From Hyphomicrobiales bacterium (lineage in GTDB: Bacteria; Pseudomonadota; Alphaproteobacteria; Rhizobiales; Aestuariivirgaceae), in NCBI GenBank assembly GCA_026982665.1, contig JALSGQ010000025.1, forward strand, positions 1-45,666: a stretch of DNA of 45,666 nt. The letters run 5' to 3'. Below, piece after piece: positions 44,520 to 45,666 of the stretch (within the stretch, counting starts at the first letter, position 1; each line of letters starts with the position of its first letter). The position numbers were made by a program, and so were the translations under genes. Under the pieces are notes generated by a model. That model was not told the DNA's origin. It searched no databases and was given only the letters and a program-made list of their open reading frames with translations.

Positions 44520-45602
44520 ATGGATCGTCGCAAGTTTCTGAAGACCGCCGGTGTGGGCGCCGTGGCCGCCACCACGCTGGCCACCCCGGCCATTGCCCAG
44601 GGCAAGCGCCAGCTGAAGATGGTAACCTCCTGGCCGAAGAACTTCCCCGGCCTTGGCACTGCCGCCGCACGCATTGCCAAGCGCATCGAGGCCGCCACTG
44701 ATGGCCGCATCAGCATTCGCATCTATGCCGGTGGCGAGCTGGTGCATCCGCTGAAGACGCTGGATGCGGTGCAGGAGGGCACGGCAGACCTGTATCACTC
44801 CGCCGAATACTACTTCCAGGGCAAGGACAAGGGCTTTGCCTTCTTCGCAGCAGTGCCCTTCGGCTTCACTGCCACAGAGATGAATGCCTGGCTGTATCAG
44901 GGTGGCGGCCAGAAGCTGTGGGACGAGCTGGCCGCCGGTTTCGGCGTCAAGCCGCTTCCTGGTGGCAATTCCGGCGTGCAGATGGGTGGCTGGTTCCGCA
45001 AGCCGGTGGAGAGCATCAATGATTTCAAGGGCCTGAAGATGCGCATGCCGGGCCTGGGCGGAGCGGTGCTCAACGCTGTTGGTGCCACGGCGCTCACCCT
45101 GGCCGGCGCGGAGATCATGCCGGCGCTGCAGTCCGGCAACATCGACGCCACCGAGTGGGTGGGCCCGTGGAACGACCTCGCCTTCGGCTTCTACAAGGTT
45201 ACCAAGCACTACTACTATCCGGGCTTCCACGAGCCGGGCACCATGCTCTCCTTCGGCGTGTCGAAGAAGCTGTGGGATTCGCTCTCCGCTGCCGACAGGG
45301 CCATCTTCGAGAATGCCGCGCAGGCGGAAAATTCCTACGATCTGGCCGAATTCAATGCCAACAACGGCGCGGCCCTGCGCACATTGGTGGAGAAGCACGG
45401 CGTGCAACTCCACCAGTTCTCCGACGACATTTTCAAGGCTTTTGGCGAGGCCTCGAAAGATGTGCTGGCCGATGCCAGCAAGTCGTCGGAAATGGCGAAG
45501 AAGGTCTACGAAAGCTTCATGGATTTCCGCAAGAAGGTGATGGGCTGGACGGAGATCTCCGACGTTGCCTACGCCACCAAGCGCAAGCTCGCCGGCTGGT
45601 AA
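44520..45602 (+). CDS. TRAP transporter solute-binding protein DctP (TakP-like)
   Basis: Periplasmic binding protein of a TRAP transporter. The 360 residues start with a Tat-type signal MDRRKFLKTAGVGAVAATTLATPAIAQ (twin Arg at 3-4). The mature part begins TSWPKNFPGLGTAAARIAKRIE and has QVQMGGWFRKP-type loops, NIDATEWVGPWNDLAFGFYK, HEPGTMLSFGVSKKLW. These are the features of the TakP/DctP7 group, which binds 2-oxo acids or related carboxylates with a cation. The start at 44520 has GGGAGAG upstream. No DctQ or DctM gene follows before the terminator; they may lie beyond the window end. Confidence 0.88.
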   Translation: MDRRKFLKTAGVGAVAATTLATPAIAQGKRQLKMVTSWPKNFPGLGTAAARIAKRIEAATDGRISIRIYAGGELVHPLKTLDAVQEGTADLYHSAEYYFQGKDKGFAFFAAVPFGFTATEMNAWLYQGGGQKLWDELAAGFGVKPLPGGNSGVQMGGWFRKPVESINDFKGLKMRMPGLGGAVLNAVGATALTLAGAEIMPALQSGNIDATEWVGPWNDLAFGFYKVTKHYYYPGFHEPGTMLSFGVSKKLWDSLSAADRAIFENAAQAENSYDLAEFNANNGAALRTLVEKHGVQLHQFSDDIFKAFGEASKDVLADASKSSEMAKKVYESFMDFRKKVMGWTEISDVAYATKRKLAGW

Positions 45603-45619
45603 GGGCAGCAGGACAAATG

Positions 45620-45650
45620 GTGGCCGGAGCCGTTGCGCTCCGGCCACTTT
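45620..45650 (+). terminator. Rho-independent terminator after the TRAP gene
   Basis: Perfect 11-bp stem GTGGCCGGAGC (45620-45630) with GCTCCGGCCAC (45637-45647), 6-nt loop CGTTGC, then TTT. It starts 17 bp after the stop. The stem also reads well in the reverse direction. Confidence 0.8.
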
Positions 45651-45666
45651 CCCATTGATTTGATGC

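Overview
This window is an ordinary-looking stretch of chromosome from a high-GC bacterium, almost certainly an alphaproteobacterium. The evidence is the gene neighbourhoods (small membrane protein/xerD/accA beside aroK-aroB; moeA-mobB; serC-serA with a serC-type leader RNA), a Fur-family regulator without the usual Cys pair, ccmABCDG cytochrome c maturation genes, and a CtrA-type box (TTAA-N7-TTAACCAT on the minus strand) in front of a TacA-like regulator. The style is closest to Rhodospirillales-like lineages, but I cannot place the genus. I see no rRNA, tRNA, CRISPR array, insertion sequence or prophage.

Layout. 1-2 kb (+): ftsX and plsC, envelope genes. 2-7 kb (-): a YbjQ-like protein, moeA-mobB (molybdenum cofactor), bolA, accA, xerD and a 49-residue membrane protein. 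7-11.2 kb (+): aroK-aroB (shikimate pathway) and uvrB. 11.2-12.7 kb (-): lysA preceded by a small LptM-like lipoprotein. 13-15.9 kb (+): cytochrome c', a membrane-anchored diheme cytochrome c, and asd. 15.9-17.2 kb (-): ispG. 17.4-22.6 kb (+): serC-serA, terminator, purA, thiamine pyrophosphokinase. 22.7-25.7 kb (-): fur, kpsF/kdsD, an SDR, a macrodomain protein. 25.8-28.8 kb (+): N-formylglutamate amidohydrolase and an adenosylcobalamin-dependent ribonucleotide reductase. 28.9-31.6 kb (-): an overlapping operon of Nudix hydrolase, CCA-adding enzyme and pteridine-reductase-like SDR. 31.6-33.6 kb (+): comF, grxC, a Nit-type amidase. 33.7-35.2 kb (-): a sigma-54 response regulator. 35.6-37 kb (+): SH3-domain protein and GNAT acetyltransferase. 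37.1-44.1 kb (-): fatty acyl-AMP ligase, ccmG-D-C-B-A, nfeD and qmcA. 44.5-45.6 kb (+): a TRAP solute-binding protein closed by a strong terminator.

How the genes fit together. Several are amino-acid biosynthesis genes (aroK, aroB, lysA, asd, serC, serA). Asd and LysA are the early and last steps of the aspartate-lysine branch. The ccm genes supply part of the heme-attachment machinery that both c-type cytochromes need. Class II ribonucleotide reductase and glutaredoxin belong to deoxynucleotide and redox metabolism.

I found no unmistakable new system. The most interesting signals are regulatory: the CtrA box, the serC leader with a promoter placed to start exactly at its first hairpin, a perfect 15-bp palindrome over the -10 of the cytochrome c' promoter, several genes whose best -10 element lies only 7-9 nt before the ATG with no Shine-Dalgarno (probable leaderless transcripts), and an excess of the octamer TGCATGCA in intergenic gaps. 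All were read by eye; similarity and structure claims were not computed.
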